DNA of 64,000 nt from Motacilla alba alba (GCF_015832195.1 NC_052046.1:45828473-45892472), one strand, 5' to 3'. Shown: positions 12,022 through 26,854, numbered from the stretch's first letter. The notes: generated from the sequence alone by a model not told the origin. Made by a program: numbers and translations.

Positions 12022-15000
12022 ATTGGAGACTCATGGATACTCTTTGTTAACCTGTGTATTGGTCCTACATATTGGCTTGCTGTGACTGGTAATGCCTTGT
12101 AAGTGGATGTCTAGTTCCCTAGTGTGAAGTTTTGTAGCACAAAAATATCTATGTCCCAAAACTGTTAAAAAAGCACATGCTTGTTCCAGTCTCTAGAGGT
12201 TGATATACTTTCATTTCCATATGTTTAAAGAAGTCACGTAGCATTTACTCACCGGAAGCTTTACAATAGAGTAGCACTGCAGCTATTGCTAATTTGGTAG
12301 TTCAAGTTTAGCTCAAGTGTGGAAGTGGTTTTTTTGTTTGTTTCACTGCCCTTTTTTTTTTTTCTTTTTCATATAGCCGAGAATCCTCTAGAAGCAAGAC
12401 TCACATACATCTAGAAATAATAGCTTGTTTTGCAGAAGCTTATGATATTCTGAGGATGTGTTTAATAACAGTTAACAACTACAGTTGCTAGTAATGTGCA
12501 GCTACAAAAGGAACAAAATCCCATTACTTGACAAATTAAGAGCAGTAGTTTTTCAGAAGAGCTTCTGAAAAACTTTTCATTGTCTCATAATTGTGCTGTT
12601 AGTATTGGTACACTTAGGGAGCATTTAATTTTTGATAATCTGCATTTTCACTATTACAGTAAAATAGGGTATTCATCAAGAAATGTAAGAATGTATTTTA
12701 GACTATTGTTTTTAGAATTTTTGCAAAAATCCTAAGCACTGTGCCTTTTTCCATCAAAATACCCATCTGTATTTGTCAAAGTTTATGACCACTATGCACT
12801 GACTGTTATTGCTGGTGTTACCAGTACTGTCTAAATTTTGCAGCTGTCTAGGATATAAGTATATTACAAAGCAAGTTAAATCAGCTTTTTTTTTTTTAAG
12901 AGTGATAGGTTTATGCACATCTCACTAGAGCAGTTGAAATGCTTGAGGTATCTATCTAGCTATGTAAAAATACACACACCTGCTAGTTATTTTCAGATGT
13001 TCAATTATGGTTGTGCTAGTGACATGAGAAGAAGATTCACTCTCTTTTGACAGGAGTCAGCATTATTCACTATATTGCATGTTCCAGAACTGCAGTTACT
13101 TCAGCATCACTGTGTGTTATTCTACTGCTCCTCTCTTATCCCTCTTTATTTTTCTAGTTACTTCTGCCTTGTTGGCTGCCTAACATGAAATGCATGTGTT
13201 GTTTGTGGTGGTTTTTTGTTTGTGGTGTTGTTTGTGGTTTTGTTTTTTCTTTGACTCTAGCTGATGTATGTCTTTAACATGGAAATTGAAGTTCTCTCTC
13301 CTAGTTGTTCTGTCATCCCTGTTACAGAGCTATGCATCAGGAGGGGGAGACAGAGATATGAGATAAGGCTAGATGAAAGAGCAGGTGGAACCAAATACTG
13401 AAATACATAGCATTACAAGTAAACAATGGTACCTGTACCATTTCTTGATCTTATTTTGTTCCTGCTTTAAAAATTTATGATATATTCTCATGATGGAAGA
13501 AAGTCCACAATTGTAGGTTAAGAAGAAAAAGAAACTTTTTGTTGTGCTAGAAGTATTTCACTCAGGGTCCTTGAATAATATTGGTTGTATTCTTCAGGAT
13601 TAGATGCTTACACAGATCTGAGACAGGTAATTGTAAATGTGTTGTTTTTTTCAAAATGTGTACTTTTATTTCACTGAAAGAAGTGTGGTTTGCTCAGCTC
13701 TGCTTTCTTTGTGCCCTTCAGAAATAACAATGAGGCTAGAAGACCTCATAGAACTACCAAGGTGAAACCCATGAGGCAAGATCTAAGCTGTTTCTCAAAA
13801 AGTTACCATGAAAAAGACTGGGATGTCCTTTGTTAACGCAGAGTTAAAACAGCATGCTTCTGCCTATGGTCCTTCCAGCCCCAGGTCACAATTGTCACAT
13901 CATGGGACAGGTACCAGCCTTTTAGTTTCAGACTATCTCGAAGTCATCACCCCTGACTGTTCAGGAGTACAGTAAGTGCATAGCCTTGCCAGCATGCTCT
14001 GGTAATCTTACGGGCAGGAAACAATGGAATTCATATTGCTGTCTATGGAGACTTGGTTTCCTCTGAGCTGGCACACATCCTAGATGTTTCCTCCACTGTC
14101 CACTGTTGTAAAGAGACAGACCTTCAGAAACAGGTTTGATGACATTAAGTGAAAAATTAGTCTGGCATTTAGTAAAGGCCTAAACTGTGATTTCCTTTAC
14201 GCCTTTTGCTGTGTGATAGTCTGGCTCTCTGTGTGGGAATACTTTTGTACTCTATTAAATCTCTGCATCTGCTATTAATGTAGAACTGATAATCTTTAAA
14301 GTGTATGTGTGAGATGTACATGAGATAAATATTCTGTTTCCATTGTAAACTACTTGTACATTACCAAAAAATCGTATTTAATGAATTATTGTGTGTTGCT
14401 ACTCAGGGTTCTCATGAAGAGTTAATATCTTTCTCTTCTCTAATAATTTTCTGCTCTTCAGCAGTGAATTTTTGGCCTGAGAAAGGGAAATCCAAAATGA
14501 AAACAATCAATTTTGTTTTCTTTCTTCTGACACCAGAAATGCTAAACAACTTCTTTTTAGGAAATTGCTGACAATATTCTGGCATTTACAATTAACAAGA
14601 TACCAGAACCCATCCAAGAAATAATTATTTTTTAAATATTTCTAATTTTATTTATTTAGCTACATTTCCTGAATGGAAACACTGCCTATAGCCCTCTCCT
14701 TCACAAGTGTACAGAATGAATCTAGTTCTTAATGCCAGTAAAGATTTAAGTTAAACCATGGGAAGGTTGTGGTTGTTCAGTGCGAATGAACAGTGCTTGA
14801 GACCACAGCGCAGTATGCTGATTTGGTCATTGAATCCTTTTCTGTTTTTTGTCTTCAATCTGTATGCCCCAGAGAACGCCACATCTCTTGAAAGGAGCTC
14901 TTTCTTGAAGGCTGGGTTTATTAGGAGACTGTTCTCACTAGTTTTAAAAATACAGGTCTTGTCTCAGTAATTGATAAGTTGAATTGCAATCTGAGCTCCC

Positions 15001-15188
15001 CATCAAGTCATGAATCAAGACTGGATCATAAATGAGCACTTCTGCAGTGCACCCCTGGAAGGGAGAAAGCTGGTGGTGACAGGCAGCTGAGCCAGGGCGC
15101 TGTGCCTTCTGCAGCTCTTCATGTCAGTGGTCACGTTTGACAAAGCCTTGCCTGCCTGCTTCTGATGGGGGGAGAGGGCGGGATGCTC

Positions 15189-15216
15189 TTATCTGGCGGC
15201 TGGGAGGAGCAGATAA
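15189..15216. promoter_or_regulatory. Candidate inverted GATA site pair
   Basis: TTATCTG (15189-15195) and CAGATAA (15210-15216) are exact reverse complements, 14 bases apart, and both match the GATA-factor motif. They sit in a GC-richer patch (about 15150-15345) within an otherwise AT-rich region. Nothing in the sequence alone proves enhancer activity. Confidence 0.25.
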
Positions 15217-18200
15217 TGAAACCCTTTGTGTCCCCCTCCAGAGACATGAGCTTCAACAGCAATGAGCTATGCAGCTGCAGCCGTAGCAACAAGGGCCTGG
15301 AGAAAAGAATGAGGGCAGCTTCCCAGCACAGGATGGCCAGGGGGTTAAGGATGAGCAAATTGAACGGGTAGCATAGTATTTAGATGAACCTGTGTGCCTG
15401 TTACTCTTACTAGGGATATATTTTTTTGTTTTAATTTTGACACTTAGACTGAAATATATCCATGTGTCTTTTAGTACATTGATAAACCGATGACTAAAGA
15501 CTTGCCAGTGTCTTTGTTGCTTTTAAGGGTCTTGATAGTGTATTCTGGAGAATTCACAGTGTTGTTTGGTACAGTGCAGACAGTTCGCGGTCACCAGTTA
15601 AAGAGCATGAAAGAAGTCAGTTTTGATTTTTGTAGTATAGGTGCACAGAATCCTTAAAGATGCAATGGTTTAAGAAAATAATTTATTTTTGAAAGGGTAC
15701 TAATTCAAAGGGTTATTTGCATTGGTGCTTCTAAAGTGGTTATGTTTATTGTGACAGATGATTTTTAGAGAAACTGATGTTAAATACTTCATTTTTTAGG
15801 TGCAGCAATCTGGTCTATTTTCATGGGAAGTTCCATGAATGAGTTGAGGATAACTCTACAGATGAGAATACAACAGGCTTCATTAATTACCTTGCTGTGG
15901 ATAGGGATTCACAAGCCACAGTTTGGGCTGCATGTCTGGGAGAGAGGGGCGTTTGTTTGAGGGAGAGACTGAATAATGAATACCTTAAACCAAATGATCT
16001 GTGTCTGAGTGGCAGACAAAGAGGGCTTTGGGGCAGTGACTGATTATTCCTTGTGAAAGGACCACAGCCATATCTGGCCTGCATGCTGAATCTCACATGT
16101 GAGCTGTCACTCCTTATTTTTCCAGAGAAAAAGGGGAAATCAAATCTACTTAGGAAGCAAGTGCACCTTGTTAATGGAGGTGCTGTTACTGACTGCATGA
16201 TGCTCATCTAGTTACCGTAATGAGGAAATTTTGGTTATTTTAGTTCTGTTTTCCAGTCTTTTGTCAAATGCATTAGGTGTTTTTCAAAAAGTTATGTACA
16301 GATCTTTGTTTGTTCTCCCTTACATTTTCATACCTCCTAGATGCAGTCTGTAATATTTGTCCCACGAGGTGATTGTAAGCCACAACCCAGAGCAAACGGA
16401 GCAGTAGGTGTGGTGATTCTTGGATGTTTTCTGATCAGGCCAAAATGCTGACCTGTGGCAATTGCAACTCCAGGACCAAGTTTACTTCCACTGACTGTGC
16501 TACACAGGCACTACTGCCCTGCACAGGAGCTGGATAAAGAGCTGTCACCCGTCTAAACTGTTCAAGCAAGATTTAATGAAGCTTAATGGTAGAATGAATG
16601 AGTTTCTGATTTCTTGGCTTCCCTTTTTTGTTGCCTCTCAAACTGAGCACTGAAAGTGAAAGCTAAGGAGAACATGTTCCTTTTACTAGGTATATTTGTT
16701 GACTTGCTGTAAAGTGCAGCGGGAAAGGTCAAGTGTTAAAATATTTGGAGACACCTTGATACTCAAGTTGTAGAATTCTCTGTATTTTTTGTGAGGGGTA
16801 GGAAAAATGGGGGAAATGTTCTGGTTTTTGGAGAGGACTTGAGACTGTACTTAAATACTTAATTGAGTAAATATATCTTGTGCTCTTTTCAGAAGTTGCT
16901 AGTGAAATCAAAACTACAGATTTAAAGTTTGACACCATCTTTAACAGTCCTTTTCCTTTATTTGGGAAGGAAAAACACATTCAAGAGCAACTGCAGCTTT
17001 CATCTAAGCACATACTTTTCACACCTTAATCTAAACTTTCAGATAAAAACTGTTATCCCAAGCAAAGGAATTGGTGTGTGGTTTTTTTTGTTTTTGTTTC
17101 CAAATATGAGTGAATCTTTGTCAGCAGATACAAGAAAAATATCTGCCACTCCACCCACACACAGAGAAGGAAAATTCAACAGTTTTGTGGCATTGAGGGA
17201 GATAGGACCTTGTTCAAAACAGAGAAACTTTTTATGGTAAATTGAATCGTCACCATGCAGCTGTTTGACAATTTAGTCAAAGTAGTTGCTTCTTCCATTT
17301 TAGTTTGTTTACTTAAGTCAATTACACATGCAGATTCAATTGTACCCTCCAGCAAAACTCTAATGACTCAGCAACAGATCTTTCACTGGGAAGGATTATA
17401 TAAATGAAATACTATTATGCTAGTAAGTAACTCAAAACAAACAAACAAAACCAGACACAATTTAAACAAGTGTGAAGGCAGGAAACACCTTTCTTTTTTC
17501 CTGTGACAGAGAGACTTCCACCGAATTTTACAACTTAACTTGTAGTGATGATGGAGTTTCTCAGCTTCTCTGTAGTGTGAGACAGAGTGCTAAAGCAAAC
17601 TGCAGTTTGTGAATGTCAGTATGAAGATATTACCTGTTGTAAATACCAATTGTATATTTCAGAGATACTACAATGTCTTTTTCAAAAGTGTCTGCAAAGC
17701 TTCTTAGGAGTTCAAGGTAACTGGAGATCGGGGAAAGAGTCTCCATAGAACTAAAGAAAATAGTGCCTCTTCTCTCAAAGTCAAAAACCTCTCATTGTAC
17801 CTCTTTTGTAAAAGGCAGTGTGCTAGTTTAGGCTGGTTTTGTCTTTTCAAAACTTATGTAATGCCTGTTGTGTGGTCATGTGCCACAGTAGTTCTTGAGA
17901 GAAAATGAAGCTGTTGTGCTAGTCAGTGGCTTCTATCTCTGCATTGCTGCAATGAGGGCATGGGACAAGTTCTTCTGTGTTAAATGAGACTATGTCTGTG
18001 TTTTGAAAGGGAGGCATGTGCTGACCATGGCAGTAGCAGTAAAAGTAGTGGATTTGTATATTAGGAAATTCTTACGGTTTGTCTTGTTTCACCATAATAA
18101 CAGTTGGAGCTAGGAAGATGCTTCTGAATATATATTTACCTTGTGGTCTAAGGAACTAAGTAGTCACCAAGAGAAATAACTTAGTTAATAAGTTTACCTG

Positions 18201-19332
18201 TCAGAAGAGTAGAATAAGACACCAGATGGTGAGAGTAATGTAGAAGGTTCTGGAAAAGAGTTTATTCTCTGGGCTTAAACTTGAAAGCATTGGATGTGAA
18301 GTCCATCAGGAGCTAAGCCTTGTAATTTACTGTGTTGTCTGTGGCTAGTTTGGGTCTTGAAGGAACCTCGTAATCCTTTCTGATACAAAGAGCCACAATA
18401 GTTTTCACTACCATTTTCCTTATGACTTTGTCATGTATGTTACAAAAAACTGCCTGTTGTGTTGGCTGTCTGAAAAATCTGTAGTTGATCTTGAGTAAAG
18501 GAACTTGTATTTCCCTGTTTCAAGTGGGTAAATGGTTTTGAATGATGTGAGAAGCACTTGAGTCTTCATGCTTATATTTATTGAGATTCTTTTCATAGTG
18601 AGGCAGCACAAGTACTATACTTAACATTTGTTATTCAAAGTGTTATTTCAAGTTATCAGCAGAAGTACTGCATGAATTGTGATTGTTTTGTCCTAAGAAA
18701 TACTATGGTCAAAACGTTGTTTATTTTTTAGGCTTCACTTTGGGTTTCTGCTTAGGTCAGAAGGTTGGGAACTAGAGGGAAGTATGTTGTGTATTTCATT
18801 CGCCTTTCTTACCTGTTGGCAAGCAGGAAACTAAGTGATCTGATGCAAGAGAGATTGCTTGGAGATAGTATGCCTCTTACCTGTATCACAGTTGTTGATA
18901 CTGTTTTCAAATACCTTTTCTTACAAATAATCTAATTATTCCCTTTTCCTCCATATCAAACAAATTCTCCAGAGTTAGGTCCTTGTACTTGGAAGTGTTC
19001 ATTCAGTGTGGATAACAAATATTGCCAGGTAACGTAATGGCCAAGTTGAAGTGCCCACAACGGGGAAAAGAATTTAACTTCATTGCTGTGCCATCTTAGA
19101 GCAATAAGGTTTTATTTCACACTCATAACACCTGCTGTAAGTAGATACTATTTTTATAGTACAGCAATTAATATTTAATGGATAATTTTTCCTTGCCAAT
19201 GGAGAAGTACAGATGTTCTTGGGAAAGAAGAGAAATCAAGAAGTAGGTAAGAGTAAATATCTGAAGACTATGCTGGGCTAGTGCGGAAACCTGGACAACA
19301 TGGAGCAGAAGCAGAAAGCACAGGCTCCTCAA

Positions 19333-19391
19333 TTAACAGAAGTTGTTAATATAATCATGTTGTTAACAGAAGTTGTAGGAATATAATCATG
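19333..19391. repeat. Two-copy tandem duplication of about 28 bp
   Basis: Two copies begin TTAACAGAAGTTGT and end AATATAATCATG or TAATATAATCATG. They start at 19333 and 19363 and are separated by TTG-type linker bases. Confidence 0.9.
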
Positions 19392-22300
19392 AAAGGACTC
19401 AGTAGCAAAAAGAACCTAGTTCTCTTTCAATGGCTGTTTTTCACCATCACTGCATAAAGAGCTGAACACAGTATGAAAGGGCTGCTTGGCTTGTTCTTTC
19501 TATCTTGTTTTCTAACTTTTGGCTCCTACCCATACTGTCCCAAGGATTTAACATGCCTGCTTCACAGTGCAGAATGGGAAGAACAGAGGAAAAGCACAAA
19601 AGGAAAGGCACTAAGAAACTGAGAGTTGTGTAGCTTGACACACCTTGAGGGTGATTGTTTTGTTTGTTTGAAGCACTAGTAGAAAGACAAAAGTTGCACA
19701 CAATTCTAACATCAGTTTCAGCCTTAACAGCAGCATACTAGTGCAGGTATCTTGAGGAATATGCCTAGTAGTTTGAGGGTTACTTTTCCCAAGTTCTGCA
19801 TCCTCTGTCACTCTAGTATCTTTATTTCTTTGAGATTTGAGCTGTACCAGTTTGATCATCCTACAGAAGCTAGATGCATAGACAAGAACAACAGAATATT
19901 TAATAATTTTTGAAAAACCCAAAACATATGGAACGCATCCATGGCAAAAATGTCAAGGTAAATTGTGAAATAGGGAAAATTACTACAAAGCCTTGGTTAA
20001 TTTATTCCAAAGGAAAAACAGTGTGTTGTATGTCTTTACTTGGAATGTCATTCATAATGAAAATAGTAGTAAAAGGCTAGTGATGTACTAGTTCCCCAGT
20101 ATGCACACTATTCAGATGCTTATTTGTCCTTCTTCCTGTATATTGCCTTTTTAAAAGAGGAGGTAGAGAAAATATTCTTTGAGAAAGAGGGGCAAAAAGT
20201 TAAGGAAAGAGGACAGGATGAGAAAGTGCTTGTGAGCTGTAAGGAAATGAAGGGGCATATTTTTCAGACTTAGAAGGCTTAATTATCAGAACAACTTTCT
20301 AAGGGCACTAATGGATACTGCATCACTTGTTTTCTTCAAATGGTATTTGAATGCCTATTAAAAAAAATATACAAATGAATGGAGGTTCAAGATCTTCAAT
20401 TATTACTTTAATGTCTCTTTGTGTAGAGTATTGGTTAATGGTGTTGTGGAGGCCTTTTCAGATGGGAAGCACACGTGTACATTTATCATTGTTGCTGTTT
20501 GTAACTAGAAATTCCAAGGCAGGCTAACTTTAATTAATCTGGCATTTATCTACAAAATGAAGTTTCAAACTTCAGGGAGGTTTTTTCTGCTTCTTAGTTT
20601 ACAAAATAAGACCAAAACCCCAAACAAATGAAAGAAGACTGAACATTCAGATAAATACAAAGTAGTACAAGCATGTTAGTGACCACAAATTAACCAATGA
20701 CTTAACTATGTATTTATTTGTTGTTTTAAAATTATACTTTCAATTTAATAATGCTTGGCAAAGAGCAGTTACACAAAGAAATGCAGTCGTAGCAAATACA
20801 TCCTTCAGAAAACAGGATGTTATTAGGTTTTTTTTGTAACTTCTGTAGGTCAGCCTTAGTAACTAAGGTTTCTTTCCAAACTGTGGTTTGGTTTTTTCTT
20901 TAACTTGTTTTTCTTGTGCAGGTTGTGTCACTTATGTGTAAGAGTCAAAAGCCGTGTAATCTCAAGCTATAAGTATAAAGTCTGTATCTTGAGAAAAAAA
21001 ATGAGGCATTTTAAAATACTGTTATGCCATATGAGAATTCTTTCAAAATAGAATACAAAATTCTAGTTGCACTTGCACAAACCCTGGTATTAATAAACAG
21101 TGAGAAATGAAGTGTTATCTGGCACAGTTACAGTCCTGTACTGTTGCCTATTTGTAGCGAAGAGAACAAATCTTCTTTTACTTTTTGCTTGGTGTGTATC
21201 TGGCAAGTAAGCATTGACAACTCTAACAACTGTGTATGTGTTTTATTAGTGTTACCTAAAGAGCAGACTTGCTGTATCCATTAGGGGTTTGTTAGATGGT
21301 TTTGCCAAAGAGCTGCTGAGGATAGTGCAGAGCTTTTTTAAATACACAAGATTGACATAAGGGGAACGATGCTACTAAGAGTACATAAAACTTGCTAAGT
21401 ATATACTCCTTAACTTGCCATGTGTGTAATTTTGCCCATCTAGTAGAAAAGTAGTTTCCATGGACACTGCAGCTACTGCAATATATTCACATTATATATC
21501 CTTACTTCAGTCAGTCATTCCACTTAAAGAAGGTCTAAACCTAGTCTTCTCTTAATATTATGCTAATTGAGGAGCAACATGTGTTACTAACAGACATGCA
21601 GAGGACCACTTGTTATGTTTGTTCTGAGCAGTAAAAAACTGTATAACTGAAAAGATTCCGTTTAAAGTAATGTGATTTTGTCATGAAATTATCTGAATAT
21701 GTCTTTATAGTTGTATTGCTAGAATGCAATGAAAACAGATACCAAGGCAGATGCGTAGAGTTCTTTTTAAATACATCTCAGATTAAAGTAATCAGCAGTG
21801 CATACTCAGTGGGGGTTTTTTCAAGGCGTACTATTTAATGAACTGCAGAGTTCTGTGAGCAGAGTATAGAACAACTTCTTCTGGGGCATATATGTGTTGC
21901 TTTCCAGGAAAAGGTAACATGTTTTACTGTTGCTATGTCTGTTCATAAAATTGTAAAAGATTAACATACAAAATTTCAAAAACTACTAGATATTTGTTGG
22001 TCTGTTGAAAGGATCTCTGTCTTTAGCATCTGTGAGCAGTTCCAATGCCTTACGTCTGTGAGAAGATACACATGGAAATCCTTAAAATGGTGGAAATACG
22101 TGTGCTTAGAACAAAGTTGACTACAAATGTTCCAGGGTGTCTTAAAATACAATTGTTGCATGCCTTAGTTTCCCACGCATACAAAGAGGGAGAGGTCAGG
22201 AGACTTCCTTAAAGCCTGTACCTGCCATGAGCCTCCTGTTTATTTGTTTGTTTGGTTTTAGCAATTAAACTAATTCCTGTTAAATACTAGAAATAGCATT

Positions 22301-25300
22301 AATGATGATTGATTATACTCAAAGATCCTTATATATGTGCATGATGGTTTTTTTAGCTTTTGCTGTGACAATCCTATCTCAAAATTGACACCACAAATTG
22401 TATCAAAAAAGTCACTGGGTCCAAGATGATGAATCATGCCTGTTCAGGGAAAAAGCTATTGGCTGGTTACCTGCTTGGTACTATTTTTCAAGGTTTTGGC
22501 AGAGTCTTTGAATCATTAATGAATTTCTTTTTTTTTTTTGGGTAATGTAGCATTTTAACATATATCAAGAATCTTTTCATTTCTTCCCACATTGAATGAT
22601 GGGCTGAAACTTCCACTACTTGCTGACTTAGACTATTGTACAATTTAGGAAAAAACTCCAGGAAATTTATTTTGGTGATAGCTTTCTGGTTTTTCCCCTA
22701 TACCATTTTACTTGATTTAATGGATAAATTGATTAAGTCTGTGTTAGAGTAGTAACAGGGGCCTGGAGTCTGCATGTCAGAGTACAAAAGTGCTATTTGG
22801 CAAACCTGCCTTAGAAAGTAATAACCCAGTTATATCAACAATGTCCTTTGTATTTTGGACATAATAATTATTTTTGTAATTAAAGTTGTGTTTTATGCTT
22901 CCATCTTTCATCTGAAAGCATGCAAATAAAAAACTCCTATGTTTGATAAATAAACTAGATAACTTGATCTCATGTTTATCCTTTGTAATTTAACTTTGAT
23001 TTTTTTATTTATTGTTGAACACACTGTACTGGTCTCTTCATTGTTCACAGTTATAAAAAATACTCTGTTAACAGAGGACTTTCTAGCTAGCGTCAACTAA
23101 ATGAGAAATCCACATCTATGCTCAGCTTGGGCACCTCTGTTTCCCTTCAGAGCAGCAGTGTCTTTCTGTGAAATTGACAGACAAATGTTGTGCAAGGTGT
23201 CTGATTTGGCAACATGCTCTAAGCTTGTTTGTACTATGTAGGAGCTATTGACAAGTAACTCAATATTTTACAATAGAAGGAATTTATGAGCACAGTGCTA
23301 CTGTAGAGCATTTACTTAGGCCAAACTCAGTCTCTTAAGTACCTATTATTGTTGTTAGGATTATATGGAAATAGTTATTTTAGTTTTAACATAATTCAGC
23401 TCTGATTTCTTTGATCTGGATAGCAATACACTGCATTTTTCAGGAGAAAAAGCACTTGTCTGAACTAATTTTTAGCTAGGCCGTATGGCGTGACTCTGCT
23501 TTGCAATTATCGCATCTTAAAAAAAAATAGGTAGATTTAGCTCTGGATGCCCAGCTGTCAACCCTACAGGGATGGCCATGAAGGAGTTGATGTACAAGAA
23601 CGTGTGAGGGGCAGGGAGGCATTTTGGGAGGGGCTGTGCTCTGAGGCTTGGCCAGTCTGGGTCATGTCTGTCTGTGGGAGTTGCAGCAGCTGGTCCACCC
23701 TCACTTTGTGTAGCCTGCTCCAGAATTCTGTCTGGTGTAGCTGACACTGCTCTGCTTGTGCAAGTCAGCTCCCTCACATACAGCCACATTTGGCATCTCC
23801 AGAGGTGCCATCGTGGGGTGTGGATGAAGTGTAGTGCAATGATTGTGCATGAAGTCGCATCTCAGACAACTAAACACCTACCCCTTCTGTAGGCATAGTG
23901 TGTCGAACCATGGGCAGAGCTAGACTCATATCCAGCGTGTTCTTCATTGCCTTCTTTTTTCCTCCTTTCCAGAATATGGTTTCTGATTTCTTAGTTAATA
24001 AATTGGTCTCTAATCTGTGAATTATGTTAAGAACAGACATTCAAAGGTAGAAGTTTTTGTGTGGGAACATGAGTAACTGAAAGCTAAAAGGAATTAAGCA
24101 GCAAATGCTGTCTGGCTTTGAGCTAAATAATTAAATACCCTCATTTGGGGGCAGGGAGGATTGAGATATGGTTCTATGTGGGCTCTTTTGTGTAGTTAAG
24201 ATTTTTTTGGGAACGTCTTATGTTGTTGTGATAGCCACTTAACTAATTCGGAATATAACTCTGATAGTCCAAGAACATGAACCTGATAGAAGAGCTGGGC
24301 ACCTTGTTAATTTTTGTTAAATGAAATCGGGGTCTAATTAGGACTCCAGATAGCACGAGCACTGTGTTTGATTCTGCATGCAGAAGATCTGTTTCTGAAC
24401 ACTGGGTAGCAGGATATAAAGTAGAGTTTTTCCAACTGAATTTAATTGAGAAACAGGTAACTTTGTTGTGAGTTAAGTTTTAGCATACAGAAAACGTCTT
24501 CTACTAACAATAAGGTTAACAGTTTACCTTCACAGTCCCTGGATTAATTGATTTTAAAAAAACATGTGTTATTTAAATCCTCTTTAAAAGAGGTTGTATT
24601 TAGTATTACATTTAGCTGTCATGACTCAGCTTTGCAAATGTCATGTTTGCCTCCAGTGAATATAATTTATACTGTGTGACATGAGCCTAATCTGGAATGT
24701 ATTGGGAAAAAATAATAGGGTGCTTCTGGTGCTTAAGAGCTTCTGTATGCTTAACAGCAAACAAAGTTAATTTTTAAGGAAGACAACAGCCGATGCATGA
24801 CTGCATCAGAGCCAGCTGGCTGAAGTACTTCTGCAGTCAGAATGAACGTGTAAATGTAATTCAGGTGAATCAGATATTGTTTGTGGGGAGAAAAATAAAA
24901 TCTTAGTAATCTATATATCCATCTGTTTGCTCCTTCAGATTTTAAAAACATCAGCTACCTGCACTGAGGGTGCTTGCAGAGGTAGATAACATCCACGAGG
25001 CTGTATGTGGGGGTTGTGTGAGGTCCCTGACCCAGGGCTTGCCTCCTGGGAGGAGGAGCCAGCTGGATGCCCAGTGGCTGCACCCTTGGCTAAGAACCTG
25101 CTCCAGATCTTGCCACTGTACCTGCTGATCTGGTTATTGTCCCCTGCTGTCACACAGTCCAGATCCTAAGCAAACCAAATGTTTCTGTTTCACAGAAAAC
25201 TTCGAAGCTAATGGTGAAATAGACACAGCCAAGAAAGTTGTTATCTTGAGGGCAGGCAAGAGACCATGTGTTCAGTCCAGATGTATCCTGGAAAGTTTCT

Positions 25301-26740
25301 CTAGCTGTGTTCTGAGGAACAAAACAAGAAGTGTCCAGGTATAATGTCTCAGTCCACTCATGCTTATTAATGTAACTTACAGAAAATACTTCGCATCATA
25401 GAGAACAGAGGGTTCTTCAGTAGATAAATTATATTTTTATACAATTTATTTCATAGGAATGTGGTTTTGACAGTTTAAGAAATTGAAGTTTGTTTGATTT
25501 TTTTGTTAGAGCAGTCTTTTATGCTATGAAGCATGTTTTAAGCAAGTTTAAACACATTCGGTTAGTAGGCTCTTATATAAGATAGAGTTTGTGACATGGA
25601 ATAATCTGCAATTTATTAGTGTATTGTTGGCAGACTGGATTTGCATCTATCAAATTATATCCTATCTGTGAATATGCCTGTTTTTTAAGAGGATGTTGCT
25701 TGTATTTTCTGTCTACTATATGACAGTACAATTTGGAGTTGTTACTATAACTCGGAGTTCACTGTGGAGTTCAAAGAGTGTCGTCCTGTGGTTATTTGGT
25801 GTCAGAGTATGCTTTTCACATTACCAATTTACTTCCTTATAGTGAGAAGCTAAGAATTGAGACACATAAGATTTCTTCCATATTTAGTGAACAAGTACTG
25901 CAAGCTGTTTATGGTTTTGTCAGCAGCTTTCAGTTTCAGGAGCTGAAATTATTCTGTTTAAGATTTATTGGTAGGAATAAGCTAATTTAAAGCTTGTAGG
26001 AAAAATGGCTTGTAGCCTTGACAGGTTCATTCTAGGTTTCCCTTTCCCTGGATACCTGTCAATGCAGATAAGCCATACACCACTGTGTGTGGGGGTGTTT
26101 CCTATGGAAATCAAACTGTTTGAGGTTTGCAGTGGTTTTTCCCTGGCTGTAGAGCTCCAGGTGAGTTTTACTCTGCCACTGAGATATTATCCACAGGACA
26201 TTTCCCAAGTGGACATTTTTAACAGTAATGACCTTTGTGGGTACACAGGGAACACAAGTCAGTGTTCCTTGGCAAGATAGGCAGCTCATTTCTGAGGAGA
26301 CCGTCCAGTTTCCTCTGGGTTCAGATTGCAGAACAGCAGTAACTGTTCTGCAGGGAATATGTACTTTGTTAAAATGTTTCTGGAACATTTTGAAATTCCC
26401 GTTTTTGTATAGCACTTTGTTTCTTAACTGGGTTAGTAATTCTGATATCTTCAATGAAATTGCATTGTAGTGTTGAAAATTTGTGCACCATGTCTTTTTA
26501 TTTTAAGCTGACTATATGTACTTAGTTATTTTTCTGCTTATGTAGGAAAGATGTCATAGTGTCTTTTGGGCTTAAAGATAGACACCACTACCTGGTCTCC
26601 TATTTTACTTTTCTAAATTTAATAACTTATTATTGAACTTAATTTGGTAAAGCTGTTCATATTGTCCAATGTATAAAATGCCAAGTGGCAGGTGAGCTAA
26701 GAGAAGAAGTCACAGTTATAATGTTAACTAAAAGGCTTTT

Positions 26741-26845
26741 ATTAGTGATTACATGACAATCAAATTACTATTAATCAGTGATTGAATGGAAATTAAATGG
26801 TAATCAATTAAGCAGTAATTGAATGCAAACTAAGCAGTGATTTAA
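26741..26845. repeat. Degenerate AT-rich tandem repeat next to CR1
   Basis: The motif CAGTGATTGAATGNAAANTAA and its variants recur: TTAGTGATTACATGACAATC (about 26752), ATCAGTGATTGAATGGAAAT (about 26774), AGCAGTAATTGAATGCAAAC (about 26811) and AGCAGTGATTTAACCG (about 26833). Spacing is irregular at about 22-37 bp. It ends about 10 bp before recognisable CR1 sequence. It could be a decayed minisatellite. Confidence 0.5.
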
Positions 26846-26854
26846 CCGAACTTT

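Larger units (their letters stand above)
12022..26740. other. Unique non-coding DNA
   Basis: No gene or interspersed repeat recognised over about 14.7 kb. GC-richer patches occur at about 15150-15345, 23530-23860 and 24955-25155, of unknown nature. T/G-rich low complexity occurs at about 13198-13250. Confidence 0.6.

Noticed and set aside
15887..16207. 106-codon - strand open frame
   Set aside because: No similarity recognised and no exon signals bounding it.
26059..26454. 131-codon open frame on the - strand
   Set aside because: Overlapped by equally long frames on the + strand; translated sequence resembles no known family.
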